From assembly GCA_011634665.1 (NCBI GenBank), contig WAEK01000001.1, positions 2,478,001 to 2,542,000 of the forward strand: DNA of 64,000 nt, given 5' to 3'. The stretch comes from Mortierella sp. BCC40632 (lineage: Eukaryota > Mortierellomycota > Mortierellomycetes > Mortierellales > Mortierellaceae). This document shows positions 51,007-62,400 of the stretch, piece after piece. The notes below the pieces were generated by a model, which saw nothing but the letters and a program-made list of their open reading frames with translations, was not told the origin of the DNA and did not search any database. Both the position numbers and the translations under genes were made by a program. How positions within the stretch are numbered: the first letter of the stretch is position 1; each line of letters begins with the position of its first letter.

Positions 51007-52638
51007 ATGGGCGAGAACAACAAGAGTAACTGTCATGACCCCTTCTCCTCAACGACCACGACAACAGCAACGACAACGGCGACTAAAAGGGCATTGAACA
51101 GCCGCAGGGAGGTGGTTGCATTGGACGGATTCATGTTCGATCCTTCAGTGCTGCAGGACAAGGATGTCGAGGTAACGACCACAAGATGGGTAGATGCTGC
51201 ATGGTCAAGAAGATAAAAAGCATGGGCAGGGACCGAAGGCTGTGTTGATGTTTTTTTTAGCGTTTTTTGACACGGTGATTTGATATGATGGGGAGGGGGG
51301 GTTGTGTGTTGTGTGGGTGATAAATATGTTTTCCGTTTCCCAGTCCTGTCCTTCCCAGAGACACAGAGACAGAGAGAGACCCTTTCTTCGCCTCGCTTCT
51401 TTCCTCGTGTCCCGCGTTTCATCAGTCGCATAAGCACGACAAGCATACGGCGGGGTGCTATTGCTGAATTGAGTGCAGCAGCCCACACTCTCACACTCGC
51501 ACACCCCCACGGCCCTTCGCCCTTCACATCTACGACCACCACCACACACACCACAGCTCTGCTCATCTACTTTTTTGGGCCCTGACCTCCTCTCTTTTCT
51601 CCTCCTTTTCTCTCTTCTCTCTCTTCTCTCTCTCTCTTCTCTCTCTCTTACTATTTCTCTCTCTTTCTCTCTCTAACCCTCTCTCTTCCTTTGTGTTTTT
51701 CCTTCCCCCCCATCTGCCCTGCCTCCTCTTCCTTCTATTATTATTCCCCCTCTCCCCACTGCCTTTAATACCTAGGCTGCGCCATTGGACTCAGAAAAGA
51801 CACCTACCACCCAGCTCATGCCCACGGCCACTTCGGCGGCCACCCCAGCAACAACCACCGCCACGATCAACGGGATTATCACGGTGGCTACTGCTGAAGC
51901 CACCCCCGAGCAGAGCTCACTCAGCCTGCAACACAACCCTGCCAATGAGTCCCACCCTTCCCCTCTCGACAGCGGCTTTCACTCCTCGGGCGTCATTACC
52001 ACTGACTCGAAAAAGGACCTAGCCCAGGAGAGAACGATCGATCCAATGCACTCCTCCCTAGCCTCTGCACCTCTCACCCCTACCGACGAGTCTTGCACCG
52101 ACTCGGCCGATACCAAGAAAAAGACCCTTTCAACATCTTCTTTCTCCTCTACCTCCTCGCAATCATCGACCTATTCGACCTCAACTTCGACCTCGTCAAC
52201 ACTTGACATGCTCGTCAAGCCGGAGCCACTTTTAGATTCAACCGAACTCACCGAGACGACGACAGCAGTCCCAACCACGGACATGCGGATTGAGGCTGCG
52301 ACCGAGGCGGAGACAAAAGCCGCGACAGGAGCCAAGGTCGAGGCCCCGACACAGGAGCAACAGTCAGGGCCCGACCAGGAGATTTCCCCATCCAAAGACA
52401 CCCGGATCGAGCCCCCGGACCCGTCGCCATTGTTCTGGGTAAGTAGACGGAGCCTTCCTTGACTCGTTCTTCCCACCCCGCCTCGTGCCCCCTCCCCCTT
52501 GCAGACCCTATCTGGATCTACTTTCCCTGGAGAGATGGATGGATAAATGAAATGAACAGAGAGAGAGAGAGAAAGAAGGGAAAGGGCATGATCACGGGCC
52601 CCCTGATTATATCAGGCCGAGCCCTCTCTCTCTTTCTT

Positions 52639-52687
<49 letters not shown>

Positions 52688-55684
52688 TCTCTTCCTGCTC
52701 CTTCCTCCTTCTCCCGACTGAGCATTGGCTCTGTCGCGGGTTAATGAAATGGCGAACAACTGGTCTAAGACGTATATGGTCTGTGATGTCTCTGTTTTCT
52801 TGCATTGGCTCAATGACGGTATCGCTTTTAGGTTCCATTTCATCTCCACCCAGAGATCGCGCCGCAGGAATACAACAAGTGGTTATCGAGGCACGGAGTT
52901 GATCCTGTCGCTGGCCCCACGGGGCTGATCACTTCTAGAGGACGCGCGGCTACCCGCCGCAAGTCTGTCCTCTCAAATCAATACAACCCTGACGATAATG
53001 ACGACACTGAGCTTGAAGAGGCCGAGAGCAACAATAGCAAGCGATCCTCTGCCTCGTCGACTGAGGAATCATCGCAACCACAAGATATGCATAGAGAATC
53101 GCACGACTTTTTGTCGGGGGTGTTCACAGCGCCATTGGAGGATATGGGTGAGCCGCCTCTCAAGATGAAGCCATCTGTCAGGCGAAGCAGCAGCGGTGCT
53201 GAACCTTTTGCCATTGACGGTATGTATAACCATCGTCTAATCCATCGAATCCATCGTATATTATCCATCGGGTATTATCTATCGTGAATTATCCATCGTG
53301 GCTCCTTGGAAAGGCAGACAGGCGAACGGTGGGGAGAGTACAGCTCAATCCCCACCCATTTTTTTATATTACTTTATTGATTGTGATATCACATTGTGCT
53401 AGAGAAAGAGGAAGAGAGGCGTGAAATGCAATGTACTTTTGTCGAAAAAAAAAAAAAAAAAAATACGGACCCGGATGAAACCTCACTCACATTTTACTTT
53501 CCACTATCTCTTCTCCTTCGCACTCTAGTAGAGAATGCCAGTGCGCAGGACGTACTTGTGCAGGATCTCAAGGCTGCACGCCCACTGGCGGGTCTGTCTC
53601 GGTCAGGACCATCGCTTTTGAGGCGGAGCGCCAGGACCAAGGTCCGCAGAAACTCGATTACCGATAGAAAAGACGAGTCCCCGTTGCGACTATTGCAGCA
53701 GCATCAACAGGCCAGGGACGCAAAGAGCTCTCCCCAACCAGCGACCCTTGTCGATCCCAGTCCACGGTCACGGGCTCTGTCTGACCCCGCACAAGGGACC
53801 GTCGTACAGGAGCAAGCTCCTGAAGGCACCACACCAACACCACCCCAATCACCACCGCCGGCGTCGTCCACCTCCTCACCACCGGTCACAATAGGAGAGA
53901 ACGGGTCCGCTACTAAGCCATTGAGGCGGTTTGTCTCCACCTTGCGGGACACAACCAAACCAACCATCACCACCTATATCGAGCCTGAATTACTGGAGCA
54001 ACAACGCAAAGACATGGAAGAGGCTTCGAGGATGAGTTTTCCACCAGAACAGCAGGGTCGTCCATCGTCACCCACCCAACCTTTCCCAGACCAAACGAAT
54101 CAACAACAACAGCCTTCACTCTCCAGGCAACAACAGCTACAACAGCTACAACAGCTGCAGCAACAACAGCAACAACAGCAACAGCAGCAGCAACAGCAGC
54201 AACGACATCAATACATTCCTACACCTTCAGTTCCCTTCCCTATACCCCCGTCCACCCAACCAAGGCAGAGTTCTGAACAGCCAAGTACTCTGTCCAACAA
54301 TACGACTCCTAACCCTACACCTTCAGCAGCCCAGATTCAGCAGCAACAGCAACCTCCACGACTCCAGCAGCAGCAGCAGCAGCAGCAAAAACAACAGCAG
54401 CAGGCAAAGGGTCCAACATTGAAATCTCCAGCTCCGCCAACTTTGCCGCCTGCCAAGAAACCATCAACATGGCAACGACTTTGGGGAAAGGACAAAGGAA
54501 CGAGTCAGAAGCAACAGCAGAATGCACAGGCAGCTGTTGCTGTTGGGGCGGTGGCTAGTTCTGGACGGACAGAACAAAAGAATGTCGTCTCTGAGGAGGT
54601 CACTACCAAGAAATCAAAGACGTTGTCATCACTCTTTTCACGGAATGGTAAATCTGGACTGGGTAAGACTCGGTCCAACAGTACCAGTGCCAGTCGACCA
54701 GGCTCAGGGTCGAATTCAAAGGCCACAAGATCAGAGACAAATGATCGTTCAGGTGGATCCAATGGCAAATCGGCTCCAGTGACGGTAGAGCATCGGACCA
54801 TTGGCCAAGAGGTCTTGGACCCATGGCGGATGCCGCTCCATATCGAGCGGGCCGTCTACAGACTGTCACATGTGAAGTTGATGCATCCTCGACGACCATT
54901 GCTTGAACAAGTGCTGATTTCCAACATGATGATATGGTATCTGGGTATCTTTAACCAAGAGATGCAGCAAATTCAACAGCAACAATTGCAACAGATGCAA
55001 CAGATGCAGCAAGAATATCCCGGAGAGGTTTTGGGAACAGACCATGGTGAAGGAATGAGTCACCAGTATTACTCACAGGATACTTCAGAGGGCTCGGAGA
55101 ACCATTACGATTATTACTATACGCAAGAGGATCCCTCTGTAGACTCAAGGAATAACCAGAACGTAAGCCGTGGCAAACAGCGGTCATTTGAGGAAGCGAA
55201 TGGTCATGGATCGACGTTGGAGACTTTTACGGGCGATGAGAAAGTGAATGGATCTGCAACAGAAAGTAGGAGGAGAAAATCGGAGCAGAACGCTCGCGCT
55301 GTACCTGACTCAGAGTATGATGAAGAAAGTATGATTGGAAACAGATTCGAGTCCAATACTCGATGGTCGGATGAGGATGAGGAAGAAGCTGACGAGGATG
55401 AAGACGAGGACAGTGAAGACGATGAGGACGATGAAGAGGACGATGACGAAAGGGAGGAAACCCCAATGAATCGTGCAGGAAAGGGGAACAAAAGACAAGC
55501 CAATCAAAGTGAAGGTACGAATGTGGTAGCGAATGGAAGAGAAGGTCGTTCTCTATACCTGAGAAAAAACACGAGCATGGACGATTTTCCGCACCATATG
55601 ACGGATGCTAGCCACAATTCTGCTGAAACGGCACCCATGCCGTTGACACAACATCCGGCTCCCCGGAGTAGTGCCAAGGTATAG
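51007..55684 (+). CDS. ZDS1: Zds1-like PP2A regulator
   Basis: Fungal Zds proteins bind PP2A-Cdc55 and control mitosis and polarity. Four exons (51007-51171, 51776-52438, 52832-53219, 53529-55684) join in phase to 1123 residues. A Ser/Thr-rich disordered start precedes a conserved island spanning the exon 2-3 join: PLFWVPFHLHPEIAPQEYNKWL, then RRKSVLSNQYNP. Long Gln tracts follow (54118-54210, 54337-54405). The Zds C-terminal domain lies near residues 834-885: WRMPLHIERAVYRLSHVKL, then RPLLEQVLISNMMIWYL. The tail contains an acidic Asp/Glu run (55371-55460). The start at 51007 is chosen because homologues usually begin shortly before the Ser/Thr-rich part; ATG 50779 is an in-frame alternative. 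Intron 3 has a poly-A run and ATCCATCG repeats. Confidence 0.85.
52642..52683. repeat. (CT)n microsatellite in Zds-like intron 2
   Basis: About 42 bases of CT following CTTT units, in the intron 52439-52831. Confidence 0.9.
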
Positions 55685-56104
<420 letters not shown>

Positions 56105-56290
56105 CTAGTGAACAAATGGGCCAGCGCTGGCATTGCCTATTGTCTTGGTCATCAGGCTCTTAAGTGCCTGTTCAGATGACATCTCTTTTGTCTTCTTTGA
56201 GTGTTTCTCTTGGATTGAGGACTGAGGGAGTTTGGCAGGCGAAGCAGCAGCGGATGAAGACTGGACCTTGTTTGATTTGAAAAAAGTCAT
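56105..56290 (-). CDS. 61-residue small protein, family member B
   Basis: Single-exon gene for 61 residues: MTFFKSNK start, SSSAAASPAKLPQSS-QE middle, and EMSSEQALKSLMTKTIG with an end in AGPFVH. Over the last third it is very close to member C (57402-57587). Differences at the DNA level fall largely in third codon positions (GAA/GAG, CTT/CTC, GGC/GGA, GGC/GGT), as expected for conserved coding sequence. A CATAAATA box on minus lies near 56486-56493, about 200 bases upstream. The leader contains three copies of a 9-base CAACCAAAA-type repeat (about 56371-56400). It shares an upstream region head-to-head with member C. Function unknown. Confidence 0.82.
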   Translation of the reverse strand: MTFFKSNKVQSSSAAASPAKLPQSSIQEKHSKKTKEMSSEQALKSLMTKTIGNASAGPFVH

Positions 56291-57401
56291 GGTGGTCTGA
56301 TTTTTTGGAGCGAAAGATGGGCTAATGTCTTGAGAGACTGATGGAATGGACTTTGGCGCTGTTTTTTTTCTTGTTTTGGTTGTTTTGGTTGTTTTGGTTG
56401 ATATTGAAGGATGGAGATAGCTCTGGAGAATGCCAGTTAAGAGGAATGATGGTAGAAAGGGGACCGAAGAGAGAGCTAGCCAAGCTATTTATGTTGTTCA
56501 GTGTCGCTTTCATAGCTGATCTACCGTTGGCGTAGTACTGTAGTGGGTCAGAGTCCAAAGGGAGTCAATCAGCATCTGGACTGTTGCGTACAGGCACACT
56601 TGTGTACGATTCGGTGTGCGTGTGCGCATGCGGGCGTAGACGTGTGTGCGTGTGCGTGCGTGTATGTTTGTATGTGTCATGAAGACTTGACCGTCAGCGC
56701 CACTTACCATTGCCCAGCACTTTACAAATATTGCCAAGAATCCAAAAGTAAACAAATGACTCCAGCAGGGCAGATGGTTTCTATTCTAGGTCTTCTCTAT
56801 CCCGCGTTGTGTGGTGTGTGTACTCTCTCGAATCTACCACTGACGTCCAGAAAGAAAAAGAAGAAAAAAAAATAAATGCTTGGCGATTAAGGTTGGACTC
56901 GAACACTCTTTCTCGCACGCGCAGCGGGTTATTGACCAACCGTAGAATTCAATTGAGTCGCATTGACGCACATCTGCATGGACGGCGTGTGTGCATTTTT
57001 TTTTTTTTTTTTTTGACTGTGCTTCGACCCCCCATTTGCCCATTTGTCCCGTGCAGCAATTGACTCCGCCCTACCTCCCTTTACACAGAACTTGACTCAA
57101 ATATGCGTCAAACGAGAGTGAACGGCATTCTTCCCCAAGAAGGAGTGTTGTGGCCCATGCACCTGACACGTTCGTTTTTCACGCCAAGAGGCAACCATAG
57201 TCAACTGTAAATGAACGAATGCCTGCTAGGGAAGAGGTCCCTTGTTAACGCGCCGTATAAATACTCAAGAGAAAATCGCTTTTTCCTTTCAACTATACCT
57301 TCCTCAGATCTCGGTTTCTCAACTCCAAAACACATACCTCCTCTGTGTACCCTCTCTATCCAGATCGAACTCTTACTCCAACACTCATAAAAAACCACGC
57401 A
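56291..57401. promoter_or_regulatory. divergent promoter region of small proteins B and C
   Basis: 1.1 kb between start codons. It holds the TATA-like box of B (56486-56493, minus), the TATAAATA box of C (57256-57263, plus), an alternating GT/CG tract (56607-56676), an A run (56865-56873) and a T run (56997-57014). The middle contains a B-box-like GTTCGAGTCC on minus (about 56889-56898), not a tRNA. Confidence 0.55.
57256..57263 (+). promoter_or_regulatory. TATA box of small protein C
   Basis: TATAAATA about 140 bases before ATG 57402, followed by a C/T/A-rich leader. Confidence 0.7.
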
Positions 57402-57587
57402 ATGGCTTTTTTCAAGTCGAAAAAGACTCCATCCTCGTCCGTTGCCACTTCGCCCGCCCAGACTCCTCGACCCTCAACTCAAGAGAGACGTCCCAAAGAA
57501 ACAAATGAGATGACTCCTGAGCAGGCACTCAAGAACCTAATAACCAAGACAATGGGAGATGCTTGTGCTGGTCCATACGTGCGATAA
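57402..57587 (+). CDS. 61-residue small protein, family member C
   Basis: Single-exon gene. The protein starts MAFFKSKK, has SSSVATSPAQTPRPS-QE in the middle and EMTPEQALKNLITKTMG then AGPYVR at the end. It shares both termini with members A and B, and the SPAQTPR block exactly with A. No signal peptide, membrane span or cysteine pair. The basic Ser/Pro middle is probably disordered; the EQAL segment should form a short helix. The start is fixed by the conserved N-terminus and a leader free of upstream ATGs in frame. A TATA box at 57256-57263 suggests strong or induced expression. Unknown function; a regulatory peptide or binding partner of a larger complex is possible but untested. Confidence 0.85.
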   Translation: MAFFKSKKTPSSSVATSPAQTPRPSTQERRPKETNEMTPEQALKNLITKTMGDACAGPYVR

Positions 57588-58424
57588 ATCCAGCAGTCCA
57601 TACCAAGACTATGGCACAAAGCACTCTCTATCTTATTACATAAAAACAGGCATACGAAGCTCCACCAACCATAGTTTGTTATTTATTTATTTATAAATTT
57701 ATACAAGATACCATTACCCTCTCTCTCAATAGTAAAAAATGCATTGCCCCACAGAAAGAGTAGCCCCAGGCAATGCCGGGCTGGCTTCACCCGGACTCTA
57801 CCGGGTTTGTTCGCGCACTTTCCCGAGACTTCCCACTCCTCTTCCGAGTCCGGTTGAACACCAATCTAATCGGCGGTTCAAAATCCAAGGCCGCAGTATT
57901 CTGTTAATGATCCGGTTTCTTGGCTCTCCTCTTGGCTTATCTAGCTTTTGAGAAGAAACGAGTGTATTCGGACTCAGCCTCTTCCCTTTTTTTTTTTTTT
58001 TTAACGTCCAGCCACCCAGTTAATCTGGCACTGACCACATGGCGTTCGATCGGTCTGAGAAAACGTCAGGACCTTATCTCTTTTTTCTTTTTCTTTTTCT
58101 CTCTTTTTTTGCTCAGCGTGAGGAATTTTGGAAACAATGGAAGTCATAGCCAACGATAACGAGAGCGCACTTTTTTTCACCCTAGGGGCGATACCGAAAG
58201 GGTTGTAGACAAGACATATAAATATCACCCTGAGTCCCTTTGCCCTCGACCTGTTTCCAGTTCCAAACTACTCACTCTTCCACACCCTCTCTCCCCAACC
58301 TCCCTATTCACTCAACTACCCTCCCGAACGCGTCAATTCCTATTGTTCGTGATCCACTCTTACTCAAACTCTTTAAAAATCTCTTCCCCTTTCTCTCACA
58401 CCTTCTCTTTCAAACAAACAATCA
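57588..58424. other. spacer and promoter of small protein D
   Basis: Member C 3' flank with AT-rich TTATTTATTTAT (57678-57695), a T run (57988-58002), a TATAAATA box at 58217-58224 and a CT/AC-rich leader. No other gene is seen. Confidence 0.55.
58217..58224 (+). promoter_or_regulatory. TATA box of small protein D
   Basis: TATAAATA about 205 bases before ATG 58425. Confidence 0.65.
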
Positions 58425-58649
58425 ATGGCCTCTTTCAAGCGCTCCTCCAAGGTTGGCTCCACAACTCCCTCCGCCTCTCGTCGCAACTCTTGTCACGAGG
58501 GCAATGAGAACGTGACCAAGTTGGCCTGTTGCTCGACCGTCCTCACAAACGACAAAAATGACCATATCCAACAGATCCGCGATGAGATGATGACCATTAT
58601 GATGAGCAAAGGGATCTCTGTCCACCCTTCCCAGCCTTTTGGTTTGTGA
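58425..58649 (+). CDS. 74-residue small protein D, possible distant relative
   Basis: Single-exon gene for 74 residues with C-ending codons at the start, as in highly expressed genes. It begins MASFKRSSK, echoing MxFFKS-x-K of members A-C, has a Ser/Thr/Pro-Arg stretch, then a different C-terminal half with an amphipathic helix (IQQIRDEMMTIMMSKG) and a PSQPFGL end. The helix and the final hydrophobic-aromatic end may parallel the EQAL helix and YVR end of the others, but the identity is too low to claim homology. TATA box, single exon and tandem position beside C support a shared expression mode. Confidence 0.68.
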   Translation: MASFKRSSKVGSTTPSASRRNSCHEGNENVTKLACCSTVLTNDKNDHIQQIRDEMMTIMMSKGISVHPSQPFGL

Positions 58650-59424
58650 GGGTCTCGCCTTCAAGTCCTATGTTCGACACGCGTTAAAAAGAAAAAAAAA
58701 ACAATCTCGATTCGTCCCGAGGCTAAAGAGAAAGAAAAAAATCTTTAAGCAAGTAACGACACTTTTTTTCTTCCCACACACATACGCATTTCTCTCTCAT
58801 TTCTCTCATGTGCTATCTTGAGATGACCACGAGACGACGTAGTGGGATAACACTTCCCCCACTCTCCTCCCCCTTGCATGAGGCAGGCTGGAAAGAATAG
58901 CGTAATGCCATTCTACTGCATATTGCGCCGGCTGCACCCTCCCTCTTCACCCTTCCTGGGTTTCCAATAATGCCCGGGTAGAGGCAGAACAGAGAGGTCT
59001 TTCACTACCCAATTAGAAGAGAAGAATGAAGTCTCGGAGGCATCCCTCTTGCTCCCTCGCTCGCTCCCTCCTTTCTTTATCAATTCATCCATCCAAAAGA
59101 CAAGCCAATAAAAAGCGATAAAGTCTCCAAATGCTTCTCTTTATGTAAATGAAAAATGATTGCTAAAATTCGTAAATAAGGGTATATGTGGCTATGTACA
59201 ATGGTGGTGGTGGGTGAGAGGAGTTAGAGCGAGAAGGAACACATATTTTTTGCTCTGTTTTCCTAATTTTTTTTTTTTTTTTTTACATCATCATTATCAT
59301 TATCGTCATCATTATCTCGAGGGGAAGAAAAAGAAAAAGAAAAAAAAGAAGAAAAAGAAAAATAAAGGCATTTGGCAATGGCACTATTGCATTGAGCGAA
59401 ATAAGAACATAGAGATAATTCTTT
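58650..59424. other. convergent 3' flanks
   Basis: Between small protein D (plus) and the large unknown gene (minus). Contains an A run (58692-58700), a T run (59267-59284) and a CAT/TCATTA run (59286-59318). No gene is seen. Confidence 0.5.
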
Positions 59425-62400
59425 TCATCGGGCCACCAAAGGTTGAAACTCGTATTGCGACTTGGGAGCCAGATAAAAGGCAATCCCTTCATCAAACACC
59501 ACTTGCTCGCCTCCATATCCTTCTTCCCGATTCAATCTCTCATCCTCAAACGTCTTTTCAATCGACAAAGAAACAGACGAAGACGAGGACGACGATGTGG
59601 TTGATGATGGAGTAGACATTGAAGAAGACGAAGAAGCAGAAGAAGAGGATCTGGAAAGTCCTGGGGAGGTATCCATCAGATCTAGATCTTCTTGAGCCTC
59701 GATCGCCAATGGGGACAAACAAGGAATCGCAGGTGTACTCATCACGGCCGAGGCCACCATCCATTTCCTTCCTTCTGTCAACAAGGTCTCGATCGACATG
59801 GAGCCAGGTCGACTCTTGTATTGGGAATTGAGGTTGAATTGATTTCCATGCAAGGCTGGAACCTGAGCACCTGTCAATGAGGAGGTTGAAGATGAACTCC
59901 AAGACATGGCGCGACCTCTTCGTTTTTCTTGTTGTTGTTGTTGACTCTGACGACGACGTCCACGCGTCAAGACAGCGACCAATTGTCGACCAAAGGATTC
60001 GGGGGATTTTTTCTTTTCCTTTTTGGTCGAACGCATGGTTGCGGACCTTTGAATGACTAGCTCTTCATACGCAGCCGTCAATTCTTCTTCACTCATCGTT
60101 CCCCAATGTGATTGTAGAAACTCGAGTGACATGGCTAATGTCGTTGGTGCAAGGTATTCGTCCTCACTTTCTACTTCTTCTACTTCTTCCTCTTCTTCCC
60201 CTTCGTCCTCTTGAAGATCACGAGTCCTTCCTGCTGCATGCTTGTCATCCATGGCATCAAAGGCATCCAAAGCAAGTGAAGAAGTAGAGGATGAAGGCGG
60301 AGACGCTGCTGTAGACGATGCTTGGGACCAGAATGGGGTTGTGTTTGAAGAAACGACTCCCAAAGACGATTTCAAGGGTCGGTCCGACGAACCACCACGC
60401 AAAAGTAGGAGATCCTGCGATAACCGGGGAGAATATCCCTTCCGAAGAGGCATCGTCATGGTCTTGGTCATGGGCTCACCTCGCATCGGCGAATCTGGTC
60501 CGGGAAGACGCATTGTCTTGGATCGGCTCCATCGAGCTTGCTCTTGTTGTTGCTGTTGTTGCTGTTGTTGTTGCAGCTGTTGTTGCTTCAAAAGAGACTC
60601 GACCGTTTCAGGGCCTATCATTAGCGGCTTGAAATCGTGCATGTGGCTACTGGGCCGCGCATGGTCGATCGACCACCGGCCCTGAGGTCCCCCAAGGCTG
60701 TTGCCCTGTCCTTGCGACCATGACATCGTGGGAGTTTCACATCTTGAATGACCTGCACTGCTACTTGGGCGCGAGAATCGAGAGGAACATCTTCTTGCCA
60801 AGGACCGCCCCAAAGAATGTGTCAGGTCCAAGAGTGTCCGCCGAGGACCTCCAGAAGGTGACAAGGGTGGTGGTGGCGATGTGAATGCCGTGGAAGAAGA
60901 GGAGGAGGAGGATGGAGGCGCTGCAATGGCTACTGCAATGGCTGCGGCCGGAGCAACCGGAGCTGCCGGAGAAGCAAAGAACGCAGTCGTTTCGGATGAC
61001 CAACCACCCTGCTTTTCAAACCCCGGTTCTCCTTTTGAAAGAATCTCTTCTGTCAATCGTTCATCGTTCTTCTCGTCTTTTCCAGATTTGACCTCAGGGA
61101 CAGAGACAGGGACAGAGGTCGTATCGACTGCGGTGGGCGTGGAATCACGATCCCGCTTGACTAGACTCAATCGCTTAACAGCCGCCGAAAGGGTCGTGGA
61201 CCGACAAAGACCCAATGCTCGGGAAGTGTCCTTGGAGAGGGTCGACGAGGACAGTCTATTGAGCGAACCCGCCCGAAAGACCGGAGACTCTCCATGAGTC
61301 TCTTGACGTTTACTTGGATCGGGAATGATCTCTTGATGGACTAGGGATGAGGGTGAGGATAGTTGTTTGGGAAGTTGCCTTGGTTTTGTGATTGGTGCCA
61401 GATGAGTTTGAGTCAAGGGTGACGATGATTGTTGCTGGTCCTGTTTCAATCGTTCTCGCTCTTGCCTACGCTGGCGTCGCAGTTGATCTCGATAGATCCG
61501 CTCTACCTGAGCATCTTCCCGCGCTTGCAACTGCTGGTAGTAACGATGTCTATCCCAAGCCAATTCATCGGCAGATCGCTGCATCATATCGTATGATCCC
61601 AATGCCGCCGGTTGAGCAGACAAGTAACGTTGGTGAAGACTTCGGAGCGTGGTATGGAATTGCATCCCATCCCTGCTCTCGTCTTCCTCATCTTCTTCGC
61701 GGTCTTTTGCGTCGCTATCTTCGTCAAACGAGATGCTCCCACGGAAGAGCCGCCGAAGGTGCCATTGTTGCTCCTGTTGGTGATGGTTTGTTTTTTGAGA
61801 GTGCAGAAGGTACCGTATCCGGCGCCATTCATGTGGGAGATGTGCCTGCTCCCCAGAGGCAAATGTCGAGGGCGAGACTCGGAATGAGTGAAGTTGGTGA
61901 TAGTCGAATGAATGAGGTCGAGGTTTTGAGTGAGGTGTGGGCGCTTCTTGGTCCTCATCGGCGTTATCGATGATGGGTGGAAGGGGGAAGGGTGGGCTGT
62001 GGGAGAGGTCAAAAGGATAGTCGAGCATCTCGGCGGGAATAAATGAGGAAGAGGCTGCTGGTGGAAGAGGTGTTGCAGCATTGATAACCATGTGCGTCTC
62101 GTTGTGACTCGCATCGGGCGGAGCATGTGGGTACAGGTCCTCCGAGTCCAGGTGCAGGTGCAGGTTTGAGTGTTCGTGTGGATGTGAGTAGGAATGTGGC
62201 CGAGGAGGCATATTCAGCACAGGTGGCGATGGGGTGGCGAGGGACTCCTGAGGAGTGCTGTCGGAGGAGTGGAAGAGGTTTCGACGAGATCGACGTTGTG
62301 AAGGAGCACTGTGAGGGAGTTTACGTTGTTTATAAAGAGCACGATGATGCGCATTCGTGCGGAGATGGTGTCGTCGGTTTTGCAGCAGACTCAGCAGGAT

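Noticed and set aside
53396..53528. Extension of the Zds-like last exon to an ATG at 53396
   Set aside because: This segment contains the poly-A run of intron 3 and a consensus acceptor at 53527-53528; joining from 53219 keeps phase.
56866..56968. tRNA gene on minus suggested by GTTCGAGTCC and a nearby GGTT/AACC hairpin
   Set aside because: The T stem does not pair, no 7-bp acceptor stem can be found, and the candidate anticodon loop lacks U33. At most a tRNA-derived fragment.
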